Shown: positions 51,556 to 59,929 of the stretch, one piece after another | Numbering within the stretch: position 1 is the first letter of the stretch | Layout of the letters: every line of letters begins with the position of its first letter | Assembly (NCBI GenBank): GCA_003141895.1 | Contig: PLNT01000007.1 | Coordinates: 225,783 to 289,782, forward strand | Origin: Bacteroidales bacterium | GTDB taxonomy: Bacteria; Bacteroidota; Bacteroidia; Bacteroidales; VadinHA17 | Length of the DNA: 64,000 bases | Direction: 5' to 3' | Notes under the pieces: generated by a model | What the model saw: only the letters and a program-made list of their open reading frames with translations | Databases searched by the model: none | What the model was told of the DNA's origin: nothing | Made by a program: the position numbers and the translations under genes

Positions 51556-53220
51556 ATGCAAAATCGTCTATACATTTTAATACTTCTTTCTTTTTGTTTT
51601 CTTCAAATTTCAGGGCAGCAAAAAGATATTGTGAAAAACCAGGGGATTACTTCTCCTTTACATCAGGCTAATATCGGGAAGATCATTTTTACATCGAAAT
51701 CGATTCCTTTGTCAGAACTGAAGGAAAGCGATTTTTTAAATAATTACGAGCTGACAAATAAAAGTGATTTATTTATCACTGTGTTTATGGGTAACTCTAT
51801 GACAAACTTCATGCATTTCATTGCTCCTGATCTGAGTGCCTCAGAGCTGGTCCAATCGGGAGATTTCCAGTTTTCTCTTTATGTGGATAATAAGCTAATA
51901 TATAAGAGTAACCTACTACCCGGCGCTCCATATGCAAGAATACAGGATACAGCAACAATTTTCAGCAAACCGTTTATTGATAATAAATCGACAAATGGAT
52001 TGTGGAGTCAGTCCTTCTGGAACAGATTTATGAACAATGGAGGAGATAGTGCTCTAACTGAGGGGAAACATTTACTGAAGATGGAGATCAGACCATATGT
52101 TAATTCAGGCTCTGCCTTGAAAATCGGGGAAATAATTGCTTCAGGATCATTGAACCTAAATGTAAAAAGGAAACCAACAATTGACATCTCTCAAATTAAA
52201 TTAACAGACATCAAACCTTATAATGGATTTTTACTTTCATTAGACAATTATGACAAGGATCTGATAAAGACTCTTAAAGGAAATATTGAGGAAGGTGTTT
52301 TCAAGAAAATTAGCAGCCTGATAGTAATCAAAAATGGCAAACTCCTTATTGAAGAGTACTTTAACGGAGAAACCAGGGATTCCCTGCATGATCCACGCTC
52401 AGCAGGAAAATCATTTTCCTCAACTGTAACAGGTATAGCAGAAAGTGAAGGATATTTGAAAGATGAAGATCAGACATTGAAAGAGTTTTACAAGATTAAG
52501 TCTTTTGAAAATTATGCGCCTCAGAAAGAGGATGTGTCAATTAAAGACTTACTGACAATGAGCTCCGTTTTTGATGGGAATGACGATGATTACGATTCAC
52601 CGGGAAATGAAGAGAATATGTACCCGACCGCAGATTGGGTAAAATTCACTTTGGACTTACCCGTTAATCTGACCAGACCAAAGGAAGAATGGCACTATTT
52701 TACAGCCGGCGTTGTTCTTCTGGGTGATATATTGAATAAAACCGTACCGGGAGGACTTGAAAAATATGCCGATCAAAAGCTTTTTAAGCCGTTGGGTATT
52801 ACAAAGTATCAATGGCAACATACTCCTCGGGGGGTGCCAAATACGGCAGGAGGTATAAGGATGAATGCTTTGGATTTTGCAAAATACGGACAGCTTTATA
52901 AAAACAAAGGGAAGTGGAATGGAAAACAGATAATTCCTGAAGCATGGATCGATAAAACTTTCACAAAATATAAATCAATCCCAGGCAGAAAGGAAGAATT
53001 CTACGGATATCTTTTCTGGAATAAAAAATACATTGTAAAGGATAAAGCATATGAGACTTTCTATTGTGCCGGTAACGGTGGAAATAAAATCTATGTCTTT
53101 ATCGATCAGCCACTAGTAATAGTCATTACTGCAACTGCCTATGGCGCCTCCTATGCTCACTCACAGGAAGATAAAATGATGACTGATTATATATTGCCGG
53201 CTGTTTTAAATGTAAAATAA
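51556..53220 (+). CDS. Serine hydrolase of the class C beta-lactamase/6-aminohexanoate-dimer-hydrolase type
   Basis: 554 residues. Signal peptide MQNRLYILILLSFCFLQISG. ~30-205 is an extra beta-rich N-terminal domain, and ~230-550 the beta-lactamase-fold domain. Catalytic S282-A-G-K285 in RSAGKSFSST is the SxxK motif; EWHYFTAGVVLLGDIL gives the Y-x-x second motif; FYCAGNGGNKIYVF is the third (GxGG). Periplasmic or secreted. Substrate unknown: esters, D-amino peptides or cyclic amides are possible. Monocistronic, convergent with the GH2 gene. Confidence 0.85.
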   Translation: MQNRLYILILLSFCFLQISGQQKDIVKNQGITSPLHQANIGKIIFTSKSIPLSELKESDFLNNYELTNKSDLFITVFMGNSMTNFMHFIAPDLSASELVQSGDFQFSLYVDNKLIYKSNLLPGAPYARIQDTATIFSKPFIDNKSTNGLWSQSFWNRFMNNGGDSALTEGKHLLKMEIRPYVNSGSALKIGEIIASGSLNLNVKRKPTIDISQIKLTDIKPYNGFLLSLDNYDKDLIKTLKGNIEEGVFKKISSLIVIKNGKLLIEEYFNGETRDSLHDPRSAGKSFSSTVTGIAESEGYLKDEDQTLKEFYKIKSFENYAPQKEDVSIKDLLTMSSVFDGNDDDYDSPGNEENMYPTADWVKFTLDLPVNLTRPKEEWHYFTAGVVLLGDILNKTVPGGLEKYADQKLFKPLGITKYQWQHTPRGVPNTAGGIRMNALDFAKYGQLYKNKGKWNGKQIIPEAWIDKTFTKYKSIPGRKEEFYGYLFWNKKYIVKDKAYETFYCAGNGGNKIYVFIDQPLVIVITATAYGASYAHSQEDKMMTDYILPAVLNVK

Positions 53221-53249
53221 ATCCTATTCTTTTCTTAACCCTACCCAAA

Positions 53250-53383
53250 CCCTTCCCTTAAACATTAAGGGAAGGGCTCAATTTTGTCATATATTAGAGA
53301 TATTTGAGTAATATTTAAGATAATTATTAACAGTATATATGGCTGAAGATCACCCCCTTCCCTTATTGTTTAAGGGAAGGGGG
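53250..53383. repeat. Twin perfect hairpins at a convergent junction
   Basis: CCCTTCCCTTAA (53250-53261) with TTAAGGGAAGGG (53265-53276), 3-nt loop; and CCCCCTTCCCTTA (53353-53365) with TAAGGGAAGGGGG (53371-53383), 5-nt loop. Both share the CCCTTCCCTTA core. An outer TTAACCCT...AAGGGTTAA pairing (53235-53242 and 53392-53400) encloses them. They probably terminate transcription from both sides. Confidence 0.75.
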
Positions 53384-53406
53384 CTGGGGGAAAGGGTTAA
53401 AGAAGC

Positions 53407-56235
53407 TCATTTGTTCTTCAGAAGCACTGGTTTTACTTTACTATTTCCGTCAATACTTAAATATGGCTGTGTTCCTTGAAGATCTTCTGTTTCAATTGTG
53501 GCTTTAACAGTTTTTTCTTCACCCGGAAACAGAATTATGAAATTTGAATCCCAGAAAGTCGGTAGTATTTCTTCCCCGTTTTCTCCTATGGTTATTACAA
53601 GCCTGTTGAAAAAGGAAAGTTTTCCGGTATTGTTTTTCAGATTCACTGTTATATGACATTCTTTTCCGGTATCTTCTTTATAACCTGAAAGATCAATTGC
53701 AACCGGCTCAAGGTTCGCCAGTGCTGAATAATCAGGCTTTTCTGAAGAAGACAACCAATATATGTTTTCGGATAACAATAACCCTCCCCTGTTCCTTAAT
53801 TCAAGTTTAACGAAGTAAACAGGGGTCTTTACCGGCCCCTTGGGAATTGAAAACAACTCTTTATACATGTCTGCACCCACATTTACAGTTTCTGATCTGA
53901 ACCATGTGGTATTCATATCTAAATCCACAACTCTGGCGAGCAGTTCAAGGCTATCGAGGCTGACATGCCGCGTATTTATCAATGATACCATTTTATTATT
54001 TGCATTCATCTGGATATGAATAGGCTCCATTGCCTTTTGCGCATAATAAAATGATGCATTCTGACAGAGATACCAATCATATAACTGCCATAGAACCGAT
54101 GGCCAGCAATCATTAAGCTTCCATAGCATTACACCACTTGTTATTGTCCACATACGATGATTTGCCGCCTCAAACATGGCACGGTAACTGTTTGCATTTA
54201 CATACTGGGCTTTTCGGGCATAGTCCTCAACACTTGAAGGTTTTCCATATAATGTTCTTATCGCATTATCATAACCTCTGAATGCATAATTATTATCATC
54301 CCAGGCGCCGTGTTCGGCCCATGTACTGTCTAATGGGAATATGGCATTCTTTGTATCAGTACTGAACCTTGGTATGAATTTTTTCAGGCTGCTGTAGACC
54401 GGAACTGAGGCTACTCCAAGTTCATTCCTGAATGCCTGTTTGTCAACTTCAAGTATCTTGTCAAAATAAAAATGCTCAGGATTCCAGTTATAATCCGGAT
54501 CACCATCATCGGTTGTACCCAGCGGAAGGTCTGGTTTTATATATGAAGTGAACTTATCAATATCCCAGCTTGTACTGGATGCAGCCAGAAAAGGCCTTGT
54601 ACCATCTAAATCAGATACATACTTTTTCAAAGGATTGTAAATATCCTCAGCTACTGTAACCTCATTTGCTGCACACCAGATAACCAGCGAAGGATGGTTC
54701 CTGTATCTTTTGATTATATCCTGCGCCTCTTTCAATGCGAGCTTGTGATCAACAGGATTATTTTCTGTGGCAGTGTCTCCCGGATACATCCTCCAGCATT
54801 GATAAAAAGTTTCCCAATACATCAGACCGTATTTATCGTACGAATCAAGGACAATATCAGGGGCTGATGGCGCATCTTCACTTGCAACCATATTGACATT
54901 AGCCTTGGTCAGCAAGCGTGCCTCATCATAAACTCTTTTCTCAGGCATATTCTGAAATGCATCGGGTTGAAGCCATCCTCCCTTGCAGAATACTCTTTGC
55001 CCATTTATATAGAATATTCTGCCATAATCATTTCCTATTTTCTTTATTTTATTCGTGACTTCTCTGATACCAAAGGTTGTGTTCTCCCTGTCAGAAATTT
55101 TACCGTTAATACTGAATGTTAATTCCAGGTTATGCAAATATTGTTTACCATAGCCGTTTGGCCACCAGAGGTATGGGTTCTTTATAGTTAACAATGGAAA
55201 TTCAGATGGGTTAAAGGAGACTTCCATTTTTTGTTCAGGAGCAAGTTTTACTTTCGTGCTAAAAGTAATATCCTTCATGGTTCCTCCCATTACTTTATTA
55301 TAAGTTGGAAATTTCACCGTATCGATAAGGCTTATTTTTACAGTCAATAAACCATTCACTTCTGTTTTCAGGGAGTTCTTTAATTCTGCTGTAATTTTTA
55401 AATCAGCCCTCGTTGTATCAGGCAATGGGAGTTTTGTGACTACAAAAGGGTTGTCAATCGAAACCGGACCTGTAGCCGTGATATATACTTCCTGATATAT
55501 CCCCATATTCCGGTCCCTGATTACCGGAGCACAATCCCAGCCGCCGGTAAATTTCAGTGTTTCATCTTTAAATATATCTACTGCATGTCCGCGTGTTTTT
55601 CCAAATACTTCAAATTGAACTCCGGGAGATGGAATACCCGGATGATCAACCTGATAGACTTTTACTGCCAGATAATTCGTTTGATTTACAAGTGCATATT
55701 GAGTTATATCATACCTGAACCGAAGAAACATGCCAACCATTTCCTTTTGTCCTGCAATCTCATGTCCATTCAGCCAGACATCGGCCCGGTAATTTATCCC
55801 ATCGAAATTCAGCCAGAGTTGCTTACCTGTATAACTCTCAGGTATCATAAATTCTCTACGAAACCAATAAGGATCCTTCCATGGATTAGTTCCACCGTCA
55901 ATATAACTGTATTTTGCCAGGTCATACTTCTTATTAAATTCATCAGAAACGTCAGGGATTTTATAGTTATTCAGACCTATCCACGGATCGGGATAAATCT
56001 TATCTTTTATCAATGCATTCAGCACAGTTGTTGGTACCTGTGCCGGATACCATTCCCGTGGGGTGTATTTATCTGTGGAAATTATTTCACCACTTTCCTT
56101 TGCGACGACGGACGATCTGATAAACCATTCACCAGAAAGAGATAATTTGGCCAGTTCTGTTTCAGGTTTCCCAACACATGAATTTAATACAGACGCCAAT
56201 AAAAAAATAGTCGAAAGCTTGACAAAGGATTTCAT
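53407..56235 (-). CDS. GH2 exo-beta-D-glucosaminidase/mannosidase-like lipoprotein
   Basis: 942 residues from ATG 56235; a TTG two codons upstream is a weaker start. Lipoprotein signal MKSFVKLSTIFLLASVLNSC. Sugar-binding jelly roll (INYRADVWLNGHEIAGQKEM), Ig-like domains, TIM barrel with IWCAANEVTVAED (acid/base Glu after Asn) and FRNELGVASVP (nucleophile region), and C-terminal beta domains. The overall layout matches exo-beta-D-glucosaminidases of GH2 (CsxA-like) and, less well, beta-mannosidases. The neighbouring sugar-phosphate SIS and ROK genes favour amino-sugar substrates such as chitosan oligomers. Outer-membrane or periplasmic. Confidence 0.8.
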   Translation of the reverse strand: MKSFVKLSTIFLLASVLNSCVGKPETELAKLSLSGEWFIRSSVVAKESGEIISTDKYTPREWYPAQVPTTVLNALIKDKIYPDPWIGLNNYKIPDVSDEFNKKYDLAKYSYIDGGTNPWKDPYWFRREFMIPESYTGKQLWLNFDGINYRADVWLNGHEIAGQKEMVGMFLRFRYDITQYALVNQTNYLAVKVYQVDHPGIPSPGVQFEVFGKTRGHAVDIFKDETLKFTGGWDCAPVIRDRNMGIYQEVYITATGPVSIDNPFVVTKLPLPDTTRADLKITAELKNSLKTEVNGLLTVKISLIDTVKFPTYNKVMGGTMKDITFSTKVKLAPEQKMEVSFNPSEFPLLTIKNPYLWWPNGYGKQYLHNLELTFSINGKISDRENTTFGIREVTNKIKKIGNDYGRIFYINGQRVFCKGGWLQPDAFQNMPEKRVYDEARLLTKANVNMVASEDAPSAPDIVLDSYDKYGLMYWETFYQCWRMYPGDTATENNPVDHKLALKEAQDIIKRYRNHPSLVIWCAANEVTVAEDIYNPLKKYVSDLDGTRPFLAASSTSWDIDKFTSYIKPDLPLGTTDDGDPDYNWNPEHFYFDKILEVDKQAFRNELGVASVPVYSSLKKFIPRFSTDTKNAIFPLDSTWAEHGAWDDNNYAFRGYDNAIRTLYGKPSSVEDYARKAQYVNANSYRAMFEAANHRMWTITSGVMLWKLNDCWPSVLWQLYDWYLCQNASFYYAQKAMEPIHIQMNANNKMVSLINTRHVSLDSLELLARVVDLDMNTTWFRSETVNVGADMYKELFSIPKGPVKTPVYFVKLELRNRGGLLLSENIYWLSSSEKPDYSALANLEPVAIDLSGYKEDTGKECHITVNLKNNTGKLSFFNRLVITIGENGEEILPTFWDSNFIILFPGEEKTVKATIETEDLQGTQPYLSIDGNSKVKPVLLKNK

Positions 56236-56256
56236 AAGCAATAATTATAATATCTT

Positions 56257-57162
56257 TTAAATTCCCCCCTGCATTACCAGACAGGCTGCTCCTATGAAGC
56301 CTGCATTATCACCTAACGAGGCACTTACAATTTTTATTTTTGAAGCCGGAACCGGACAAATATTTTTTCTTAATACAATATCCATCTGATTGTAAAAAAG
56401 ATCCATTGAATTTGAAATGGACCCTCCAATAATTACTATTCCAGGATCGATCATATTAATTCCCCATGCAATCGAAATCCCAAGTGCTTCCCCGAATATA
56501 TTCCATGTTTCTATAGCGTTCGCATCGCCGTCCCGGGCAAGTTCAGAGATTTCTTTTGCCGTTTTCCATTGTTTTGAAAGACTATGGTAAATTGAGCTCA
56601 CTCCTCTTCCGGATACAATATCCTCAATTGATCCATCTTTATACGGAGAAGGCCATATTTCACCTGCGAGACCATTTGTGCCTGAAAAAAGCTTATTGTC
56701 AATTACAATTGCACATCCCAGACCTGTACCCAGCGTATAGCCAAGAGTGATCCCGAAGTCTTTGCCGGCACCCCAGATACTTTCACCCAGCAGCAGAGCA
56801 TTTGCATCATTGTCCATGAATACAGGTAGTTCAAATTTCGCAAGGATTTTATCACGAAGAGGATAAAAATGCATTGTTGGAAGCTGAGGGCATTCCAGTA
56901 TAGTGCCGGTATTATTATCCAGAGGACCAGTTACTCCCAACCCAATACCCTTTATATCTGAAGGTCCAACTCCTGATTTTTGAATGACCTTATCAATTGA
57001 ATCTGTAATTCTTTTGAATATTTTTTCGCTTTGATCATCACCACCTGTATCAACTGTAACAGGTTCTCCAATAATCTCTCCTTCAGGATTAATCGCTCCG
57101 GCTTTTATACCTGTCCCCCCGATATCGACTCCTATTATTATTTTTTTCTTTGATGATTGCAT
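56257..57162 (-). CDS. ROK family sugar kinase lacking the usual zinc-cysteine motif
   Basis: 301 residues. GVDIGGTGIKAGAI binds ATP; PVFMDNDANALLLGE holds the catalytic Asp; GTGLGCAIVI is the phosphate-2 loop. In most ROK kinases an H-x..CxCGxxGCxE zinc segment follows; here it is replaced by GEIWPSPYKDGSIEDIVSGR, with no cysteines. The substrate is probably a hexose or amino sugar such as glucosamine. It lies 21 nt upstream of GH2 on the same strand; a hairpin repeat separates it from the SIS gene upstream. Confidence 0.85.
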   Translation of the reverse strand: MQSSKKKIIIGVDIGGTGIKAGAINPEGEIIGEPVTVDTGGDDQSEKIFKRITDSIDKVIQKSGVGPSDIKGIGLGVTGPLDNNTGTILECPQLPTMHFYPLRDKILAKFELPVFMDNDANALLLGESIWGAGKDFGITLGYTLGTGLGCAIVIDNKLFSGTNGLAGEIWPSPYKDGSIEDIVSGRGVSSIYHSLSKQWKTAKEISELARDGDANAIETWNIFGEALGISIAWGINMIDPGIVIIGGSISNSMDLFYNQMDIVLRKNICPVPASKIKIVSASLGDNAGFIGAACLVMQGGI

Positions 57163-57183
57163 TCCGTTTTTTTTTAATTATAT

Positions 57184-57250
57184 GACCCCCTTCCCAACCT
57201 TCCCCCAAGGGGGAAGGAGCAGGAACAAATCCTTTCCCCCTTGGGGGAAA
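57184..57250. repeat. Twin hairpin intergenic repeat within the SIS-ROK-GH2 operon
   Basis: CCTTCCCCC/GGGGGAAGG at 57198-57206/57209-57217 and TTTCCCCC/GGGGGAAA at 57233-57240/57243-57250, each with a 2-nt loop. Positions 57184-57213 match 1267-1296 in inverse orientation. In the mRNA it may attenuate read-through or stabilise the upstream SIS part. Confidence 0.7.
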
Positions 57251-57324
57251 TAAGAAAGAGGGTTAAAAAAAGATTTCTCTTATTCAATCTCAGAGAATTT
57301 ACTGCAAATGAAGGATCTTAAGTC

Positions 57325-58377
57325 TTATTCAGTAGTGGTAACTTTAGCTCCCATAATGAAATTTCCCGGTTCGTGACCTTCATCAGTTGCCCACTGGTTA
57401 ACAATGAACTGGAGAGGAATAATTGCTCCAACAGGGAAAAGATATTCATCCTGACAGGGTATCCGAATTGTGAAAATATTGGTATCTGTCATCCGGGTTG
57501 AACTATTCGTAATTAAAACCACTTTACCTCCGAACCGTGTTATGTCTTCGGCCATTTTTATTCCCTGGTCGTAGGTAGCTCCAATCGGTGCAAGAATAAC
57601 TGCCCTGAATCCTTTTTTTGACATTTCCATCGGACCGTGCCTGAACTCACCTCCAAAGATACCCGCGGCAGGATTTCGTGCAGCCTCCATAAACATGAGA
57701 GCTCCCTGAAGCACAGAAGAATACGAGAGGCCCCTTCCTATTATCTGAACAAAAGGAGGATGACCCATAAAATCCATCACAGAAGACAACCATTCATCCC
57801 TGGTATCTATAATGCTGCTTACCGTTTCTATTACAGATTTTAGTTCCGGCATTGCACATGGATTCCATTTCCCTGACAATACGTTGGAGTAAATGTGCAA
57901 AACAAGCAAGGTAGAAATATATGTTTTAGTTGAAGTCATGTCTTCCCTGCCCGCTTTACTCAGCAGAGTGGCTGAAGCTTTTGATGCAAGCGTGCTGGTT
58001 TCTTCGTTTGTAATACCGATACAGGTTATTTCAGAAGTAATTTTTTCTAGCACTTTCACCACTTCATAACTTTCTCCCGATTGTGATATGCATGTTAAAA
58101 GAACTTCTTTTTTTAAAAGAGGAAGATGATAGTGAAGCAATTCTCCGGCATTAATATTGCCTGAAGATATCCCATAATTGCTTAATATACATGAAGCTGT
58201 ATAAGGAGCAAAATATGAGCTTCCCATACCGGTGAAAAGAACACTTTTAAATCTTCCTTTCTTCCATATTTGCGAGACCTTTTCAAGTTCTGCTTGTCCT
58301 TCACCATGCAGGTAGTAATTTAATGTTTCTTCGAGAGCCCGTGGCTGCTCAAAAATCTCTTTTAAAAATTTATTCAT
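57325..58377 (-). CDS. SIS-domain sugar isomerase/deaminase (GlmS isomerase-domain type)
   Basis: 350 residues with two SIS domains and no N-terminal glutaminase. VLFTGMGSSYFAPYTASCIL and SQSGESYEVVKVLE in the first domain bind the sugar phosphate; EDMTSTKTYISTLL, ARNPAAGIFGGEFRHGPMEM and the closing VNQWATDEGHEPG match the GlmS isomerase half (the GEFRHGP and C-terminal lid). It would interconvert glucosamine-6-phosphate and fructose-6-phosphate with release of ammonia, or handle AgaS-type sugars. First gene of the SIS-ROK-GH2 operon. Upstream DNA 58378-58666 contains only short ACCAAGACTCCAAGACACGAAG-like words. Confidence 0.85.
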   Translation of the reverse strand: MNKFLKEIFEQPRALEETLNYYLHGEGQAELEKVSQIWKKGRFKSVLFTGMGSSYFAPYTASCILSNYGISSGNINAGELLHYHLPLLKKEVLLTCISQSGESYEVVKVLEKITSEITCIGITNEETSTLASKASATLLSKAGREDMTSTKTYISTLLVLHIYSNVLSGKWNPCAMPELKSVIETVSSIIDTRDEWLSSVMDFMGHPPFVQIIGRGLSYSSVLQGALMFMEAARNPAAGIFGGEFRHGPMEMSKKGFRAVILAPIGATYDQGIKMAEDITRFGGKVVLITNSSTRMTDTNIFTIRIPCQDEYLFPVGAIIPLQFIVNQWATDEGHEPGNFIMGAKVTTTE

Positions 58378-58666
58378 AAAAATCAGATTTTAAAATGAAT
58401 AGTCAACCGGAAAACAAAATAACAAATTTTTCAGTATTACTATCTTATCTGATTACATTAATTTTAAATAGCCACCAAGACTCCAAGACACGAAGCTGCA
58501 CCAAGTTAAAAATTGCTTCTTTGTGAGTCATGGCGTCTTTGTGCCCCTACCTACATGGCAGGCAAATTGGTAGCAAAAAAATCACTTATCCGAACTTAAT
58601 TTTCATGAAGTGAGGAAAAAACCATATATTCCCGTCTTCCTGACGATTTAACAAATAAGACATAAT

Positions 58667-59785
58667 ATGAATACAGATTCACAAACTTTGAATCCACCCG
58701 TTCAGGGCAGGGTGACTTCAATTGATTTCTTTCGTGGATTTACAATGTTTCTTCTGGCAGGTGAAGCTACTGAGCTTTACGGTCATCTTGAAAAATCAAA
58801 TATAGGTGTAGTTCAGTTTCTAGGTATGGAACTCAGTCATCATGAATGGCATGGATTGCATTTCTGGGATCTGATTCAACCCTTTTTTATGTTTATTGTT
58901 GGAGTAGCTATACCCTTTGCTGTAGCCAACCGGTTGAAAAAAGGTGACAGTATTAAGACCATTACCAGGCATGCCTTAAAACGTTCCGCTTTGCTATTAT
59001 TTCTGGGGTGGGCTCTTTATTTTACAGATGCAGGGAAACTTGTATTCCGTTTTCAGAATGTACTGGCTCAACTGTCTGTAACGTATCTTGTAGCATTCCT
59101 GATCAGAAACAAAAGTTTCAAGTTTCAGATGGTCTTCACCCTGATAATCCTGTTGCTCATTGATCTTGCATACCGGTTTTTCCCGGTTGACGGATTTAAT
59201 CATCCATGGGTGAATTTTGAAAATCTCGGTGCCTGGTTCAATAATAAGATCGAGGGTGTCGACAAGGCGAGCGAATGGGCCACATTAAACTTTGTATCAA
59301 CAACCTCTCATACAGTCTGGGGAGTTCTTTGCGGTAAACTTCTGATGAGCGATAAACCTGTCTCAAAAAAAATACTCACGTTATTGATTGCAGGAGTTTC
59401 AGCTTTATTAATCGGATATTCTCTTGATGGACTAAATATCACTCCTATTATCAAAAAGATAGCAACTTCGTCATTTGTTTTTGCCAGCGGTGGATGGGCC
59501 ATCCTTGCGCTTTGTTTCTGCTATTGGCTGATCGATGTTAAGAAACAATTTCTGACAGGATCAAAAATGTTTATTATTGTTGGAATGAACAGCATTTTTA
59601 TTTATCTCTTCTTTTCAATCGGAGGAGGTGGTTTCATTCACAGAATAATTGCTCCTTTCAGCAATCTGCTTTTTTCGTGGACAGGTGAATATATGGTTGA
59701 GATAATTACCAGTCTGGGTATATGGGCTGTGCTATGGTATATATGTTACTGGCTGTATAAGAATAAAATATTCGTAAAAATATAA
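58667..59785 (+). CDS. DUF5009/HGSNAT-like membrane acetyltransferase (NagX type)
   Basis: 372 residues, about ten membrane helices. SIDFFRGFTMFLLAGEATE at the start, then SHHEWHGLHFWDLIQPFFMF with the conserved His pair and IVGVAIPFAVANRL are typical of the heparan-alpha-glucosaminide N-acetyltransferase family. These proteins sit in the inner membrane and acetylate glucosamine, or act as amino-sugar transporters (NagX). Divergent from the SIS-ROK-GH2 operon, it fits a glucosamine-use locus: the enzymes release and the membrane protein takes in or acetylates the sugar. Confidence 0.85.
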   Translation: MNTDSQTLNPPVQGRVTSIDFFRGFTMFLLAGEATELYGHLEKSNIGVVQFLGMELSHHEWHGLHFWDLIQPFFMFIVGVAIPFAVANRLKKGDSIKTITRHALKRSALLLFLGWALYFTDAGKLVFRFQNVLAQLSVTYLVAFLIRNKSFKFQMVFTLIILLLIDLAYRFFPVDGFNHPWVNFENLGAWFNNKIEGVDKASEWATLNFVSTTSHTVWGVLCGKLLMSDKPVSKKILTLLIAGVSALLIGYSLDGLNITPIIKKIATSSFVFASGGWAILALCFCYWLIDVKKQFLTGSKMFIIVGMNSIFIYLFFSIGGGGFIHRIIAPFSNLLFSWTGEYMVEIITSLGIWAVLWYICYWLYKNKIFVKI

Positions 59786-59805
59786 ACCTCACACCTCGGA
59801 ATTTT

Positions 59806-59929
59806 GGCCCCCTACCTCATAAAGGGGGGTTAATTCTCAGTCTTTCAATAAGTTCATCAATGACACCGAATTTGTCCCCCTTTAGGGGGACAGCCGCGCA
59901 GCGGCAGGGGGTGCGCGAGGTATGAGGTC
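59806..59929. repeat. Intergenic hairpin repeat at the convergent DUF5009/M1 junction
   Basis: GTCCCCCT/AGGGGGAC (59874-59881/59884-59891, 2-nt loop) and GCCGC/GCGGC (59893-59905) hairpins. The left part GCCCCCTACCTCATAAAG (from 59807) pairs with CAGGGGGTG near 59905-59913, and CCTCAT pairs with ATGAGG near the end. It fills the gap between stops at 59785 and 59928. Confidence 0.65.
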
